From an uncultured bacterium (GTDB lineage: Bacteria > Cyanobacteriota > Vampirovibrionia > Gastranaerophilales > Gastranaerophilaceae): a stretch of DNA of 39,168 nt. How positions within the stretch are numbered: position 1 is the stretch's first letter; every line of letters starts with the position of its first letter. The position numbers were made by a program, and so were the translations under genes. Where the stretch lies: the NCBI GenBank assembly GCA_902767275.1, contig CACXGY010000047.1:1-39168 (forward strand). Reading direction: 5' to 3'. This document shows positions 7,331-16,436 of this stretch, piece by piece. Under the pieces are notes generated by a model that searched no databases, had not been told where the DNA came from, and was given only the letters and a program-made list of their open reading frames with translations.

Positions 7331-8680
7331 ATGAAATTTTCATCATCATTTAAAGTAGGAATATTAGCACTCGCAGCACTAATGATATTTTTCTGTACGG
7401 TATTGTGGGTAAAAGGCAGAGCATTATCATCTGCAGACAGAATAGAAGTTCATTTTAAAGATGTTAACGGTATACGTCCCGGCTCGGCAGTCCAAATGAT
7501 GGGATTAAGAGTCGGTCAAGTAGAAGAAGTTGTGCCTGTTGTCGATGGGGAAACCAGTTATGTAAAACTTAAATTTGTTATAACAAATCCTAATGTAACA
7601 ATTCCAAGGGCATCAATGTTGTCTATTCAACAATCCGGTTTGATTGGAGAACAGTTTCTGGAAATTACACCTCCAAAATTGAAACCTGTTTATTTACCAG
7701 CGAATAAAGAAATTTTACAAAAAGGAACTATTGTTCAGATTAAGTTAGATGACAAGTATTATGATGTAGGTTTTGTCAAAAAATCACAGATTTTAAGTAA
7801 GGTTGTAGTACCAAAAAATATGCAAGAATATATTAGTACACAATATGCCTATAGATATGATTATATTATTGATTTACCGGGGTTAATTTTACCTGAATTC
7901 ATGGTTGGCGAAGTTATATATGATAAAGGGGTTCGTAAATTAAGAATACATCCGCTGGATAATGCTGCTATTCCTTATCCGAATCAAACATCTCCATTTA
8001 CAATTGTTGAACCAATGCGTATAGCAGACTTTTTAGATTTACAATATCAAGCGGCTGAATCATTAACAGAAACAAATAAAAAACTGAATGAAATTCTCGA
8101 TGAACAAACCGTAACAGAGTTAAAACAATCTGTTTTAAATATAAAGATACTAACGGCACAAGCAACAACGACTCTTGGTAAAGCCGAATTACTTATCGAC
8201 GAATCCAGAAAAGACTTGAATGCCGTTATGACAATGATGAACGATGTATCTAAAAACTTTAATGATTTAGCAAAAAGCGTTAACAATATCATAAGTGACC
8301 CTAAGTTCAAACCTACAATGTTTGAAACTGCAAAATCTATAAACGGACTTGCTAAGGAACTCACTCCTATTATTGGGGCGGTTGATGCTCAAAAATTTGC
8401 ATCTGATTTAGGTGTAACAATGAATAATGTTGCCGAAATAAGTAATTCCGTAAACAGAATGTCGAAAGATGATAAACTTAAGAATAATCTTATGTTGACA
8501 ATTGACAACCTTAATAAGACACTTTGTAATATTTCTGCAACACTTGAAGTTGTAAATAACACAAAAGATAAGGCAAATGTAAAACAAGTTATGGAAGATA
8601 CAGCCGCTACCGTACATAACTTAAAGACATTCTCTGAAAAATTGAATAAGCGATTCTTATTATTCAGATTATTATTCTAA
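7331..8680 (+). CDS. mlaD: MCE-domain lipid-binding protein (MlaD/TGD2 type)
   Basis: Periplasmic substrate-binding component of the lipid transporter. A single N-terminal membrane anchor (about residues 9-28) is followed by an MCE domain with GIRPGSAVQMMGLRVGQVEEV and LSIQQSGLIGEQFLEI. A long C-terminal region (about 240-449) is predicted helical and rich in Asn, Lys and Thr. At 449 aa it is much longer than E. coli MlaD (~183) and resembles cyanobacterial MCE proteins. AGAGGAT precedes the ATG. The run ends at the hairpin 8704-8750. The family is certain; the symbol is by analogy. Confidence 0.88.
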   Translation: MKFSSSFKVGILALAALMIFFCTVLWVKGRALSSADRIEVHFKDVNGIRPGSAVQMMGLRVGQVEEVVPVVDGETSYVKLKFVITNPNVTIPRASMLSIQQSGLIGEQFLEITPPKLKPVYLPANKEILQKGTIVQIKLDDKYYDVGFVKKSQILSKVVVPKNMQEYISTQYAYRYDYIIDLPGLILPEFMVGEVIYDKGVRKLRIHPLDNAAIPYPNQTSPFTIVEPMRIADFLDLQYQAAESLTETNKKLNEILDEQTVTELKQSVLNIKILTAQATTTLGKAELLIDESRKDLNAVMTMMNDVSKNFNDLAKSVNNIISDPKFKPTMFETAKSINGLAKELTPIIGAVDAQKFASDLGVTMNNVAEISNSVNRMSKDDKLKNNLMLTIDNLNKTLCNISATLEVVNNTKDKANVKQVMEDTAATVHNLKTFSEKLNKRFLLFRLLF

Positions 8681-8703
8681 ACAAAAAAAATAATTTTATT
8701 TAT

Positions 8704-8750
8704 TACAAAGGGCAGGATTTACAACTTTTTCAAATTACCTGCCCTTTGTA
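8704..8750. terminator. Bidirectional hairpin between convergent mlaD and pgeF
   Basis: A 13-bp perfect stem, TACAAAGGGCAGG (8704-8716) with CCTGCCCTTTGTA (8738-8750), encloses a 21-nt loop. AT-rich sequence flanks both sides. It lies between two converging genes. There is no clean T-run after the stem on either strand, so termination efficiency is uncertain. Confidence 0.6.
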
Positions 8751-8770
8751 TAATAAATAATTCTTTGAAA

Positions 8771-9496
8771 TTACTGCAATTTTATCACAGCATTATGACG
8801 TTTAACAGTTCCATTTTCTTTTCTATATGAGTAAAATAATTCATTGTTACAAGAAGTACAAAACAGACAAATATCAATATTTTCTTTAGGAACACCAAAC
8901 TCAATAAGTTGTCTTGAATTTATCAACTTTAAATCAACATAAACTCCGTCGGATTTTTCTATTACAACCCCGCCGGAATCTTTTAACGTTGACTTAACTC
9001 CGTCAACAACCTCTTGTCCAACTTTATAGCAACATGCTCCAATAGATGCACCAATCACTGCGTAGATATCTGATTTTTTTGAACGAGTATAATTTAATAT
9101 TTTTTCTGCTCCTTTAACCGCAATCTTACCAACAGTACCTCTCCAACCGGCATGCACTATTCCTGCAACGTTTGCTCTTTTATCATATAAAATAACAGGT
9201 GTACAATCTGCAAAACGCATATATACTCCTTGTTCTTTATTAGTCAATATTACTCCGTCTGTTTCCGGATAATCAGTTTTTCCAATCTGTGAGAATTCAA
9301 TATTAACAGAATGTGTCTGTGTAGGATGAATAAAATTTTCTTTATTTAAACCTAAATACTTTCGTACTCGTTCAAAATTATCATCCACATTTATTGAACG
9401 TGTAGTGAAAAAATGTTCCAGTTCCGGTATTTTATCCGAATAAAAAACTTTTTCCCCGTCTATATACTTCTCTCTTATCATATTTTTAGTATACAT
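8771..9496 (-). CDS. pgeF: PgeF/YfiH family (DUF152) multicopper oxidase-like / purine nucleoside phosphorylase
   Basis: Members of this family were long called laccase-like polyphenol oxidases. They have since been linked to purine nucleoside metabolism and to removing misincorporated L-Ser from UDP-MurNAc. The conserved metal-binding motifs are visible: PTQTHS, RFADCTPVILYD, GIVHAGWRGTVGKIA and the C-terminal FCTSCNNELFYSYRKE. The 241-aa length is normal. No strong ribosome site precedes the first ATG (9496); an internal ATG five codons on is possible. It converges on mlaD and diverges from pheT. Confidence 0.9.
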   Translation of the reverse strand: MYTKNMIREKYIDGEKVFYSDKIPELEHFFTTRSINVDDNFERVRKYLGLNKENFIHPTQTHSVNIEFSQIGKTDYPETDGVILTNKEQGVYMRFADCTPVILYDKRANVAGIVHAGWRGTVGKIAVKGAEKILNYTRSKKSDIYAVIGASIGACCYKVGQEVVDGVKSTLKDSGGVVIEKSDGVYVDLKLINSRQLIEFGVPKENIDICLFCTSCNNELFYSYRKENGTVKRHNAVIKLQ

Positions 9497-9597
9497 TCTA
9501 AACTTTTATTTTGTATATCCATTACAAAAAGTTTACACTAACCTATGTTTGAATTAAAATAAGTTTAAAGAATACAGGGATAGAAAGGATATACTAA

Positions 9598-12078
9598 ATG
9601 AAAGTTTCTCTAAATTGGTTAAATGAATTAATAGACTTATCAGATATAAAAGTTGAACAAATTGCACACGAACTGACAGTAAGCGGACTGGAAGTTGAAG
9701 AAATCGAAGAAGTAAAAGCACAGTTTTCAAACATAATAACCGCCAGAATAGAGAAAATAGACAATCATCCAAATGCAGATAAACTCCATTTGGTCACAAT
9801 AAATAACGGCAGCGGAACAAAAACAGTCGTCTGCGGTGCTCAAAATATTGAAGTCGGTCAAATTATTCCATACGCATCAGTAGGAAGTAATGTCCTTGAC
9901 AGACACACAGGAGAACAATTTACACTTACCCCTGCTAAGATAAGAGGGGTTGAATCAGAAGGTATGTTATGTTCTGCTGATGAACTCGGAGTGGCTGACA
10001 GAAACTATCAAGAAGAAGACGGAATCCTTATTCTTAACAGACTTTTCCCTAATATTCAAATAGGAGTTAATGTAGAAGAAGTTCTCGGGTTTGAAAAAGA
10101 TATAGTTCTTAATGTCGCTCCGACAGCAAATAGAGGTGATGAATTTTCGGTAGTAGGTGTTGCAAGAGAACTTTCTGCTATACTCAACAGACCGCTTAAA
10201 TTTTCATACCTTGAACCCACTAAAGATTTCTCTACAAACGAGTTTAAAGTTGAAATAAAAGATTCTGATGTCTGCAAATATTATTCAATTGGATTGCTAA
10301 AAGATATTGAAATTAAGCCTTCTCCGGATTGGATGCAAAAAAGATTAATCGCATCAGGAATCAGAGCGATAAATAACGTTGTAGATATCACAAACTATGT
10401 GCTGTTAGAATACGGTACACCTTTACACGCATTTGATTTCGATAAAATCGGTAACTATCTGTGCGTAAGACGTGCTGAAAACGGAGAAAAAATAACAACC
10501 TTAGACGAAGTTGAACGCACTTGTACAACAGATACAGTTCTTATTTCAACAGAAACAGAAGGGGTCTGTGTAGGCGGTGTATTCGGAGGGGCAAACTCTG
10601 AAGTTGATAACAACACAAAAAATATTGCTTTAGAAGCCGCATTCTTCCCGTCTCCGACAACAAGAAAAAGTGCAAGAAGCATTGGATATCGTTCAGAAGC
10701 AAGTTCACGTTTTGAACACGGAGTAGATATAGATGCCGTAAAACCAGGACTTATGAGGGCTATGCAACTTATGGCAGAATATGCAAATGCAAAAATTACA
10801 GGAATTGTTGAAACAGGTTCAAACAAAATTGAAACCCCTGAAATAACTTTACGATACAATCAGGTTTCAAAACTTCTGGGATGCACTATCGAACCTGAAA
10901 GATGCACTACAATACTTGAACGTTTAGGATTTGAATATTTAGGCGGTAATGAAATAGCAGCAAAATATAGTGTTCCTTCCTTCCGAGCACAAGATGTGAC
11001 AAGAGAAGTTGATTTAATAGAAGAAATAGCAAGAATTAATGGGTTTGACAAAATAGCCCCAACACTCCCTAGTAAATCTTCTACACCTGTTATCACTCTT
11101 GAAGAAAGAACAAAACAAAAAGTTCATAATATTATGAGATCTTGTGGGTTAAATGAACTTGTAACTACTTCTCTTATAGGTAAACCTCTGCTTAAACAAT
11201 TCGATATGACTTATGACGAAGAAAATGTTATTGAAGTGGAACATCCTCAAAGTGAAGAATTCACTATGTTAAGACAAACAATGGCTGCTAATATGCTTAA
11301 TGTCTTAAAGTACAATTATGACAACGGACAAAAAATATTCTGGGGTTACGAAATAGGAAAAACGTATCTTAAAAACGGTCAGGCTGATGTCAAAAATGCC
11401 GGAGTAAAAGAAACACAAGTTCTTGCAGGTATTATATCCGGCGAAATCGAAAACTCTAAATGGGAATCTTCTCAAAAAACTGATTTTTACACTGTTAAAG
11501 GAATTATGGATAAGTTACTCGACGAGTTGGGAATAAGCAAACGTATAAAATTTATTTCTCTGTCAGAATCTCCTCTCAAAGATTCTCATAGAGCATTACA
11601 TCCGTACAGAACTGCGGTTATGCTTCTTCTCGGCAAACAGCCTGAAGTAATCGGATACTACGGTCAAGTTAATCCTGAATTGAGAGATAAACTAAAACTT
11701 AAACAAGAATCTTTCTTGTTTAAACTGGATTTAGATTTGGCTATTTCCGCTATAAATGAAAAAACTGTCAGATATAAAAAACTTCCTCAATTTCCTGAGG
11801 TTCAAAGAGATTTGGCAATCATTATAAATAATGATGTAACTTTTGCAGAAATTGAAAAAGTTATACAAAAAGGAGTCCAAAACAATTTGTTTAACGGATG
11901 CGATATATTTGATGTATATCAAGGAGAACACGTTCAAGAAGGATTCAAAAGTGTGGCTTTCAGAATAAGAATGCAAGATGCAAATACTACTCTTACGGAT
12001 GAAACAGTGGAAGCCCAAATGGCTAACGTTCGTTCTGTTCTCAAAAAATCTTTTAGTGATGTTTCATTCAGAGAATAA
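9598..12078 (+). CDS. pheT: Phenylalanyl-tRNA synthetase beta subunit
   Basis: Beta chain of the alpha2-beta2 enzyme that charges tRNA-Phe. Domain order is complete: N-terminal MKVSLNWLNELIDL, a tRNA-binding OB domain (about 40-155, IDNHPNADKLHL and VVCGAQNI), the B3/B4 editing region, B5, the catalytic-like core and a C-terminal FDX-ACB anticodon-binding domain (YKKLPQFPEVQRDLAI). At 826 aa it is close to the usual ~800. GAAAGGAT precedes the ATG. pheS, normally just upstream, is not in this window, so the two subunits are encoded apart. The next gene follows after 9 nt. Confidence 0.97.
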   Translation: MKVSLNWLNELIDLSDIKVEQIAHELTVSGLEVEEIEEVKAQFSNIITARIEKIDNHPNADKLHLVTINNGSGTKTVVCGAQNIEVGQIIPYASVGSNVLDRHTGEQFTLTPAKIRGVESEGMLCSADELGVADRNYQEEDGILILNRLFPNIQIGVNVEEVLGFEKDIVLNVAPTANRGDEFSVVGVARELSAILNRPLKFSYLEPTKDFSTNEFKVEIKDSDVCKYYSIGLLKDIEIKPSPDWMQKRLIASGIRAINNVVDITNYVLLEYGTPLHAFDFDKIGNYLCVRRAENGEKITTLDEVERTCTTDTVLISTETEGVCVGGVFGGANSEVDNNTKNIALEAAFFPSPTTRKSARSIGYRSEASSRFEHGVDIDAVKPGLMRAMQLMAEYANAKITGIVETGSNKIETPEITLRYNQVSKLLGCTIEPERCTTILERLGFEYLGGNEIAAKYSVPSFRAQDVTREVDLIEEIARINGFDKIAPTLPSKSSTPVITLEERTKQKVHNIMRSCGLNELVTTSLIGKPLLKQFDMTYDEENVIEVEHPQSEEFTMLRQTMAANMLNVLKYNYDNGQKIFWGYEIGKTYLKNGQADVKNAGVKETQVLAGIISGEIENSKWESSQKTDFYTVKGIMDKLLDELGISKRIKFISLSESPLKDSHRALHPYRTAVMLLLGKQPEVIGYYGQVNPELRDKLKLKQESFLFKLDLDLAISAINEKTVRYKKLPQFPEVQRDLAIIINNDVTFAEIEKVIQKGVQNNLFNGCDIFDVYQGEHVQEGFKSVAFRIRMQDANTTLTDETVEAQMANVRSVLKKSFSDVSFRE

Positions 12079-12087
12079 CGAGGTTAT

Positions 12088-12747
12088 ATGTTGAAAACTT
12101 ATATTTTTAAAAAATGTTTCATTACAATATTTGCACTGTTTTTTTCAACTGCTGTTTGTTTTGCGAATATTTTTCCTGTTAACGTCAATGATATTCCACA
12201 AAAGACAATGGGGGTATATCAAACTGACGAAATTATAACAGTATATGAAAAACCTGATAATACTTCAACAATTGTATATAACAGAACTGTTGATTATGCT
12301 GCTCTCGTCGGAGTAAAACGAGATAGTTTCTTTGCAGTTCTAATTCCTAAAAAAAACTTGGGATACGCATACGCTACTAACATTTCTGATGATGAAGAAT
12401 GGATAGAAATCATTTATAATAAAGATAAAAATTTAAAAGGCTGGGTTAGAAAAAATGATGATTTTCAATTCTTGCCATGGGGAAATTTTTACAACTTATA
12501 CGGAAGAAAATACGGACTTATAAAACTTAAAAACCAACAAATAGAACTAAACGGAATATTTTCTCAACCTGACGAATCAGGACAAGTTTTAGGAACTTTA
12601 TCCCGACCAAAATTTATTCATTTAACTTCTCTTGAAGGGAATTGGATGTTAATTTCCGTACTTGATTTATCAGGGCAAACAACAACAGGATACCTTCAAT
12701 GGAGAACAAATGACGGAAAATTCCTTCTTTTTCCTGATATAAAATAA
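12088..12747 (+). CDS. Exported SH3-like domain protein of unknown function
   Basis: A signal peptide (about residues 1-26, ending CFA-N) precedes about 190 residues of beta-rich sequence. Two stretches look like bacterial SH3 repeats: IITVYEKPDNTSTIVYNRT...WIEIIYNKDKNLKGWVRK and GIFSQPDESGQVLGTL...WMLISVLDLSGQTTTGYLQW. Such domains often bind cell-wall peptides, which suggests a periplasmic role. No catalytic motif is seen. ACGAGG lies just before the ATG, and the 9-nt gap to pheT suggests co-transcription, although no functional link is evident. Confidence 0.7.
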   Translation: MLKTYIFKKCFITIFALFFSTAVCFANIFPVNVNDIPQKTMGVYQTDEIITVYEKPDNTSTIVYNRTVDYAALVGVKRDSFFAVLIPKKNLGYAYATNISDDEEWIEIIYNKDKNLKGWVRKNDDFQFLPWGNFYNLYGRKYGLIKLKNQQIELNGIFSQPDESGQVLGTLSRPKFIHLTSLEGNWMLISVLDLSGQTTTGYLQWRTNDGKFLLFPDIK

Positions 12748-12788
12748 ACCACTTTATTTACTATTGTTAACATATAAAATAAAATATC

Positions 12789-12816
12789 TTGACAAATTCA
12801 AAAAAAAGTCTAAAAT
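12789..12816 (+). promoter_or_regulatory. Promoter of the AAA+ ATPase gene
   Basis: TTGACA (12789-12794), a 16-nt spacer and TAAAAT (12811-12816), 11 of 12 consensus bases. It lies 71 nt before the ATG at 12887, leaving a leader of about 64 nt. Confidence 0.65.
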
Positions 12817-12886
12817 AAAAAACAGTAGAAAATAATTGTAAGATGAACACTTATTGATGGACAACTAGACAAAAGAAGGGGTAATT

Positions 12887-14419
12887 ATGAAGGTATCAAA
12901 CATTAACTCTGTACCTATTTATGGTGCAAACATTTCTGTTGACAAAAAACAAAACAATATCAAACAACAAAATGTTATGAGTAATGTCGTCATGTGTCAT
13001 AACAATCCTCTGGTTGATAAAAATTACGGTATACTTCAAACTAAGAAAATGAATGTTTCCTTCAAAGGAGGGCTTCCTGCTCTTCCTACAAAAACACTAA
13101 GCGGAAAAATAAACAATTTGTTTAATATTGTAAAAACAAACGATATTATTGTTACCGCTCCAAATTATAATCACGCTATTGAATCTCTCAAAAATAACGT
13201 TGGAAATATTAAAACTGTGATAAAAAGAGTTTTCTTTGTTGAAGATAAATCTTTAGACCGAGCAATCGGATTTAGAAAAAATCTCGGGGACAGAGAAGCA
13301 ATAAATCTAAGTGACAAACCGCTTATGATAAAAGATTCAAAAAATGAACTTGGTTTTTTGAGAAAAGGAGAGAGTGGTTATCTGCTGGACGGGGATACAA
13401 TAAATCCCAGAAAAACAGAAATAAATATCAAAAATGATGAAACTACTTATTTACCAATAAAAGATTCTTTTGATATGTTTCTTGATTTTGATAAAGAAGT
13501 TGAAGATAAAATTAAACAAATAAATGAAAACTCTCTTTCTCTTGTTAAGACAGGAGAAAAAGAAACCAAAAAAGAACATAAAATAACGTTTGCAGATGTC
13601 GGCGGAATGGATAGTACAATTAAAGAATTAAAGAAAACAATTCTCTATCCTATTAAACATCCTGAAATAAAAAACGGGAAGAATATGAGGCAATCAGTAC
13701 TTCTGTACGGACCTCCGGGCACGGGTAAGTCATTTGTCGCAGAAGCATGTGCAAATGAATCCGGAGCATGGTTCAAAAAAATCAATGCCTCTGAACTAGA
13801 TTCAAAATGGGTTGGAGAATCAGAAAAGAACTGGCGTGATTTATTTACAGAAGCAAGAAAAAACCAACCTTCCGTAATATTTATTGATGAAATAGATGCA
13901 ATCGCTAAAAAACGTGGCGGTAGTGATGTATATGGAGATAAGACCTTAAATACAATCTTAGGATTAATGAGTGATTCGGAAAAACGTGGAGATCAAATTT
14001 ATATGATTGCCGCAACTAATAAAAAAGATGCTTTGGACAGTGCAATCCTTCGCTCCGGCAGAATCAGTGTTGCAATAGAGGTTAAAGAGCCTGATTTGAA
14101 AGGAACGGGAGATATCTTAAGTAAATATATTGAAAATGAACCAATTGCAGAAGATTTTGATAGATCAGCAGCCGCACAAAAACTTTTCAAACAAAAAGCG
14201 ACTGGTGCTGATATAGCATCTGTAACTGAAGATGCCAGAAATTATGCTTTGGAAAGAGAAAATATTTATGAAAAGATTGATAATGGAACTTATAAACCGG
14301 AAGATATGGCTTCTCTAAGAATTACAAATGAAGATTTTGATAATGCTCTTAATGCATTTGCAAAATCACATAAGTCTTCTGAAAGAAAACCTATCGGGTT
14401 CAACAGCAGTCTTTATTAA
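12887..14419 (+). CDS. Stand-alone AAA+ ATPase with an unusual N-terminal region (FKG motif)
   Basis: The C-terminal half is a classic AAA domain: GPPGTGKS (275-282), a pore-loop segment SKWVGESEKNW typical of Vps4/katanin-like AAA proteins, Walker B VIFIDEIDA (330-338), sensor-1 AATNKK, and SAILRSGRI in place of the usual LLRPGRFD. No HExxH protease or second AAA domain follows. The first ~230 residues match nothing I know; they include a low-complexity Asn/Lys start and VSFKGG at about 57-62. The family suggests remodelling or unfolding of a protein substrate, but the substrate is unknown. The gene is monocistronic with its own promoter (12789) and terminator (14451). GAAGGGG precedes the ATG. 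Confidence 0.85.
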   Translation: MKVSNINSVPIYGANISVDKKQNNIKQQNVMSNVVMCHNNPLVDKNYGILQTKKMNVSFKGGLPALPTKTLSGKINNLFNIVKTNDIIVTAPNYNHAIESLKNNVGNIKTVIKRVFFVEDKSLDRAIGFRKNLGDREAINLSDKPLMIKDSKNELGFLRKGESGYLLDGDTINPRKTEINIKNDETTYLPIKDSFDMFLDFDKEVEDKIKQINENSLSLVKTGEKETKKEHKITFADVGGMDSTIKELKKTILYPIKHPEIKNGKNMRQSVLLYGPPGTGKSFVAEACANESGAWFKKINASELDSKWVGESEKNWRDLFTEARKNQPSVIFIDEIDAIAKKRGGSDVYGDKTLNTILGLMSDSEKRGDQIYMIAATNKKDALDSAILRSGRISVAIEVKEPDLKGTGDILSKYIENEPIAEDFDRSAAAQKLFKQKATGADIASVTEDARNYALERENIYEKIDNGTYKPEDMASLRITNEDFDNALNAFAKSHKSSERKPIGFNSSLY

Positions 14420-14450
14420 ATAAATTTTAAATGACTCATAATTAAGACCT

Positions 14451-14480
14451 TCCCGCTTCTGCTACTGCGGGATTTTTTTT
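14451..14480 (+). terminator. Rho-independent terminator of the AAA+ gene
   Basis: TCCCGC / GCGGGA stem (14451-14456 with 14467-14472), a 10-nt loop, then eight T (14473-14480). The last two T double as the start of the next promoter's -35. Confidence 0.85.
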
Positions 14481-14506
14481 GACAATAATTTTTAATGTTT
14501 TATAAT
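14479..14506 (+). promoter_or_regulatory. Consensus promoter of the YhcH-family gene
   Basis: Perfect TTGACA (14479-14484), a 16-nt spacer and perfect TATAAT (14501-14506). The -35 begins inside the T-run of the preceding terminator. Transcription should start near 14513, leaving an 18-nt leader with GAAAGGA before the ATG. Confidence 0.75.
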
Positions 14507-14530
14507 GAACAGGATTAGAAAGGATTTTTT

Positions 14531-14983
14531 ATGATAAAAGATAGTTTAAATAATTATGATAAATATACGGATTTATCGTCAAATATAATAAAAGGTCTTA
14601 AATATTTGAAAAATACCGATTTTAATTTGTTAAATGACGGAAAATACTTTATAGATGGGGAAAATTTATACGTCAACATACAAACTTATATAACAAAATC
14701 AAACGCTGACTATGAAGCACACAGAGATTATGCAGATATTCAATATATAATATCAGGTCAAGAAAATATTGGAGTTACAGATTACACAACCTGTACTACA
14801 ACTATTGAATATAATAAAGAAAACGACATCGAATTCCTAAATGGACATGGCGATTTTATTAAGATGGATACGGGCGATTTTATGATATTATATCCTGATG
14901 ATGCTCACAAACCATCCATATCAATTGATATTAAATCTCCGCAAAAAGTAAGAAAAGCCGTAGTTAAAGTAAAATTACAATAA
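14531..14983 (+). CDS. YhcH/YjgK/YiaL (DUF386, TabA-like) family protein
   Basis: A small cupin-like beta-barrel family. E. coli members are linked to sugar and sialic-acid catabolism (YhcH) and biofilm control (TabA). Family motifs are present: YEAHRDYADIQYIISGQENI, with putative metal-binding His and Glu, and FMILYPDDAHKPSI near the C-terminus. The length of 150 aa is typical. It is transcribed alone from a consensus promoter and ends in a terminator that begins at its stop codon. The neighbouring sugar MFS and glgC fit a carbohydrate theme, but the substrate is unknown. Confidence 0.88.
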   Translation: MIKDSLNNYDKYTDLSSNIIKGLKYLKNTDFNLLNDGKYFIDGENLYVNIQTYITKSNADYEAHRDYADIQYIISGQENIGVTDYTTCTTTIEYNKENDIEFLNGHGDFIKMDTGDFMILYPDDAHKPSISIDIKSPQKVRKAVVKVKLQ

Positions 14984-15018
14984 AAAAGAGGGATATTCTT
15001 GGGATATCCCTCTTTTTT
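14982..15018. terminator. Bidirectional terminator between the YhcH and MFS genes
   Basis: A 15-bp hairpin with six A, GAGGGATAT, a 7-nt loop, ATATCCCTC and six T reads as a terminator on both strands. It starts inside the TAA stop of the YhcH gene and lies just past the end of the convergent MFS gene. Confidence 0.9.
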
Positions 15019-15035
15019 ATATAATTATAAATTTA

Positions 15036-16415
15036 TTATTCTTTTGCAGGTTCTTTTATGATGTTAGTAATAAAAGCAGCAAGCAGCAAACAAACAGCCC
15101 CAATATAGAACGAATATTCATAATGGTAATTGAGTCCGTTTTCAGCCTGAATAACAGAATTATTAATTATCCATGCAACTAATGTACAAACAAAGACCTG
15201 CGGGCCTGCTATAAAGATATTAAATATACCCATAACCGAACCTTCCGTACCCGGTTTAATATATCTTGACAACATAGCAAACGGCAAAGCACAAACACTT
15301 GCCCATCCAATACCGGATAATGCCATAAACGATGCAACGGCTAGCGGATTCGTTCTGAGTAATGCCATACCTAAATATGCTACAACCATTGATAATAATG
15401 AAATTATATGAATACGTTTATTACCAAACTTGCCCGCTAATACACCAATAGGAATAGCAATAACAAAACATATAAAGTTAAATATTGCAAAACAAATTGA
15501 TGAATAATTTGTTGCCCTTGTTTGAATATCCATAAAACCTGCCTGAACACTATCAGAAAGTTTTGTTAAATCGGGTACTCCAAACACAGTATGAATTGCA
15601 AAATTTGTGAAGAATATCATCAAACACATCATCCCAATCCAAGTAAAAAATTGCATTAAGCAAATCTTACCAACCTCAGGCGATAACAAGAAAAATTCTT
15701 TCAATGATTCCGCAAAAGACTTTTTATCTTGCTCATCAACTTGTACCTCTGTTTTTAAAGAACTTTTTTCTTTAATTGTCATACAAGTCCAAATCATTGC
15801 CAATGAAAAAGCAAGTGCTGCCATAATAAATTGAGCAGGAATAGACATTTGATAATTTAATGCATATTTTAAAACCGGAGCAGTCGCAGCAGCAATAACC
15901 GAACCCAAACCGATAGATAAACTTATGTACGAATTAGCAACAGAATGCTGTTCTTGCGGAACAACATCAGGCACCAATGCTCTATAAGGTCCTTGAGCAA
16001 TATTGATACACGCATCAATAATCCAAATCATAATAGCCGCAACAAGTAATCCACCCCAAGCAGGCATTGAAATATGCAAAATATTCCCAAAGAAATCAGA
16101 AATCCCAGCTGAATTAGGGAATGCCCATAAAGCCAACGCAGTAATCAATGCACCACCTAATAAATAAGGTCTTCTTCTTCCAAATCTTGATTTGGTATTG
16201 TCAGACAAAACACCAACCAATGGTTGTACAACCATTCCTGTAAACGGACCTGCTAACCATATCAATCCGTAAATAAACGGAGATGCTCCTAACCCTTCCG
16301 TAACAGGTGCAGACAATATAATACGCATCTGCCATGCAAACTGCAACCCTAAAAATCCTAATGCAAAATTAAGAAAATTCACGGTTGTAAATCTTTTCAT
16401 TTCGCTATTTTCCAT
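15036..16415 (-). CDS. MFS sugar transporter, SLC45/SUT-like (GPH-type)
   Basis: Predicted 12-helix inner-membrane symporter of 459 aa. The loop after helix 2 reads GVLSDNTKSRFGRRRPYLLGG, matching the GRRRP motif of sucrose/maltose carriers (SUT, SLC45) and related bacterial sugar transporters. The N-terminus NFLNFALGFLGLQFAWQMR is also typical. GAGGAG sits 6 nt before the ATG. It lies only 21 nt after glgC on the same strand, so the two are probably co-transcribed, which suggests uptake of a glucoside feeding or sensing glycogen metabolism. The substrate is not determinable from sequence. Confidence 0.88.
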   Translation of the reverse strand: MENSEMKRFTTVNFLNFALGFLGLQFAWQMRIILSAPVTEGLGASPFIYGLIWLAGPFTGMVVQPLVGVLSDNTKSRFGRRRPYLLGGALITALALWAFPNSAGISDFFGNILHISMPAWGGLLVAAIMIWIIDACINIAQGPYRALVPDVVPQEQHSVANSYISLSIGLGSVIAAATAPVLKYALNYQMSIPAQFIMAALAFSLAMIWTCMTIKEKSSLKTEVQVDEQDKKSFAESLKEFFLLSPEVGKICLMQFFTWIGMMCLMIFFTNFAIHTVFGVPDLTKLSDSVQAGFMDIQTRATNYSSICFAIFNFICFVIAIPIGVLAGKFGNKRIHIISLLSMVVAYLGMALLRTNPLAVASFMALSGIGWASVCALPFAMLSRYIKPGTEGSVMGIFNIFIAGPQVFVCTLVAWIINNSVIQAENGLNYHYEYSFYIGAVCLLLAAFITNIIKEPAKE

Positions 16416-16436
16416 TCTTTACTCCTCAATTATATA

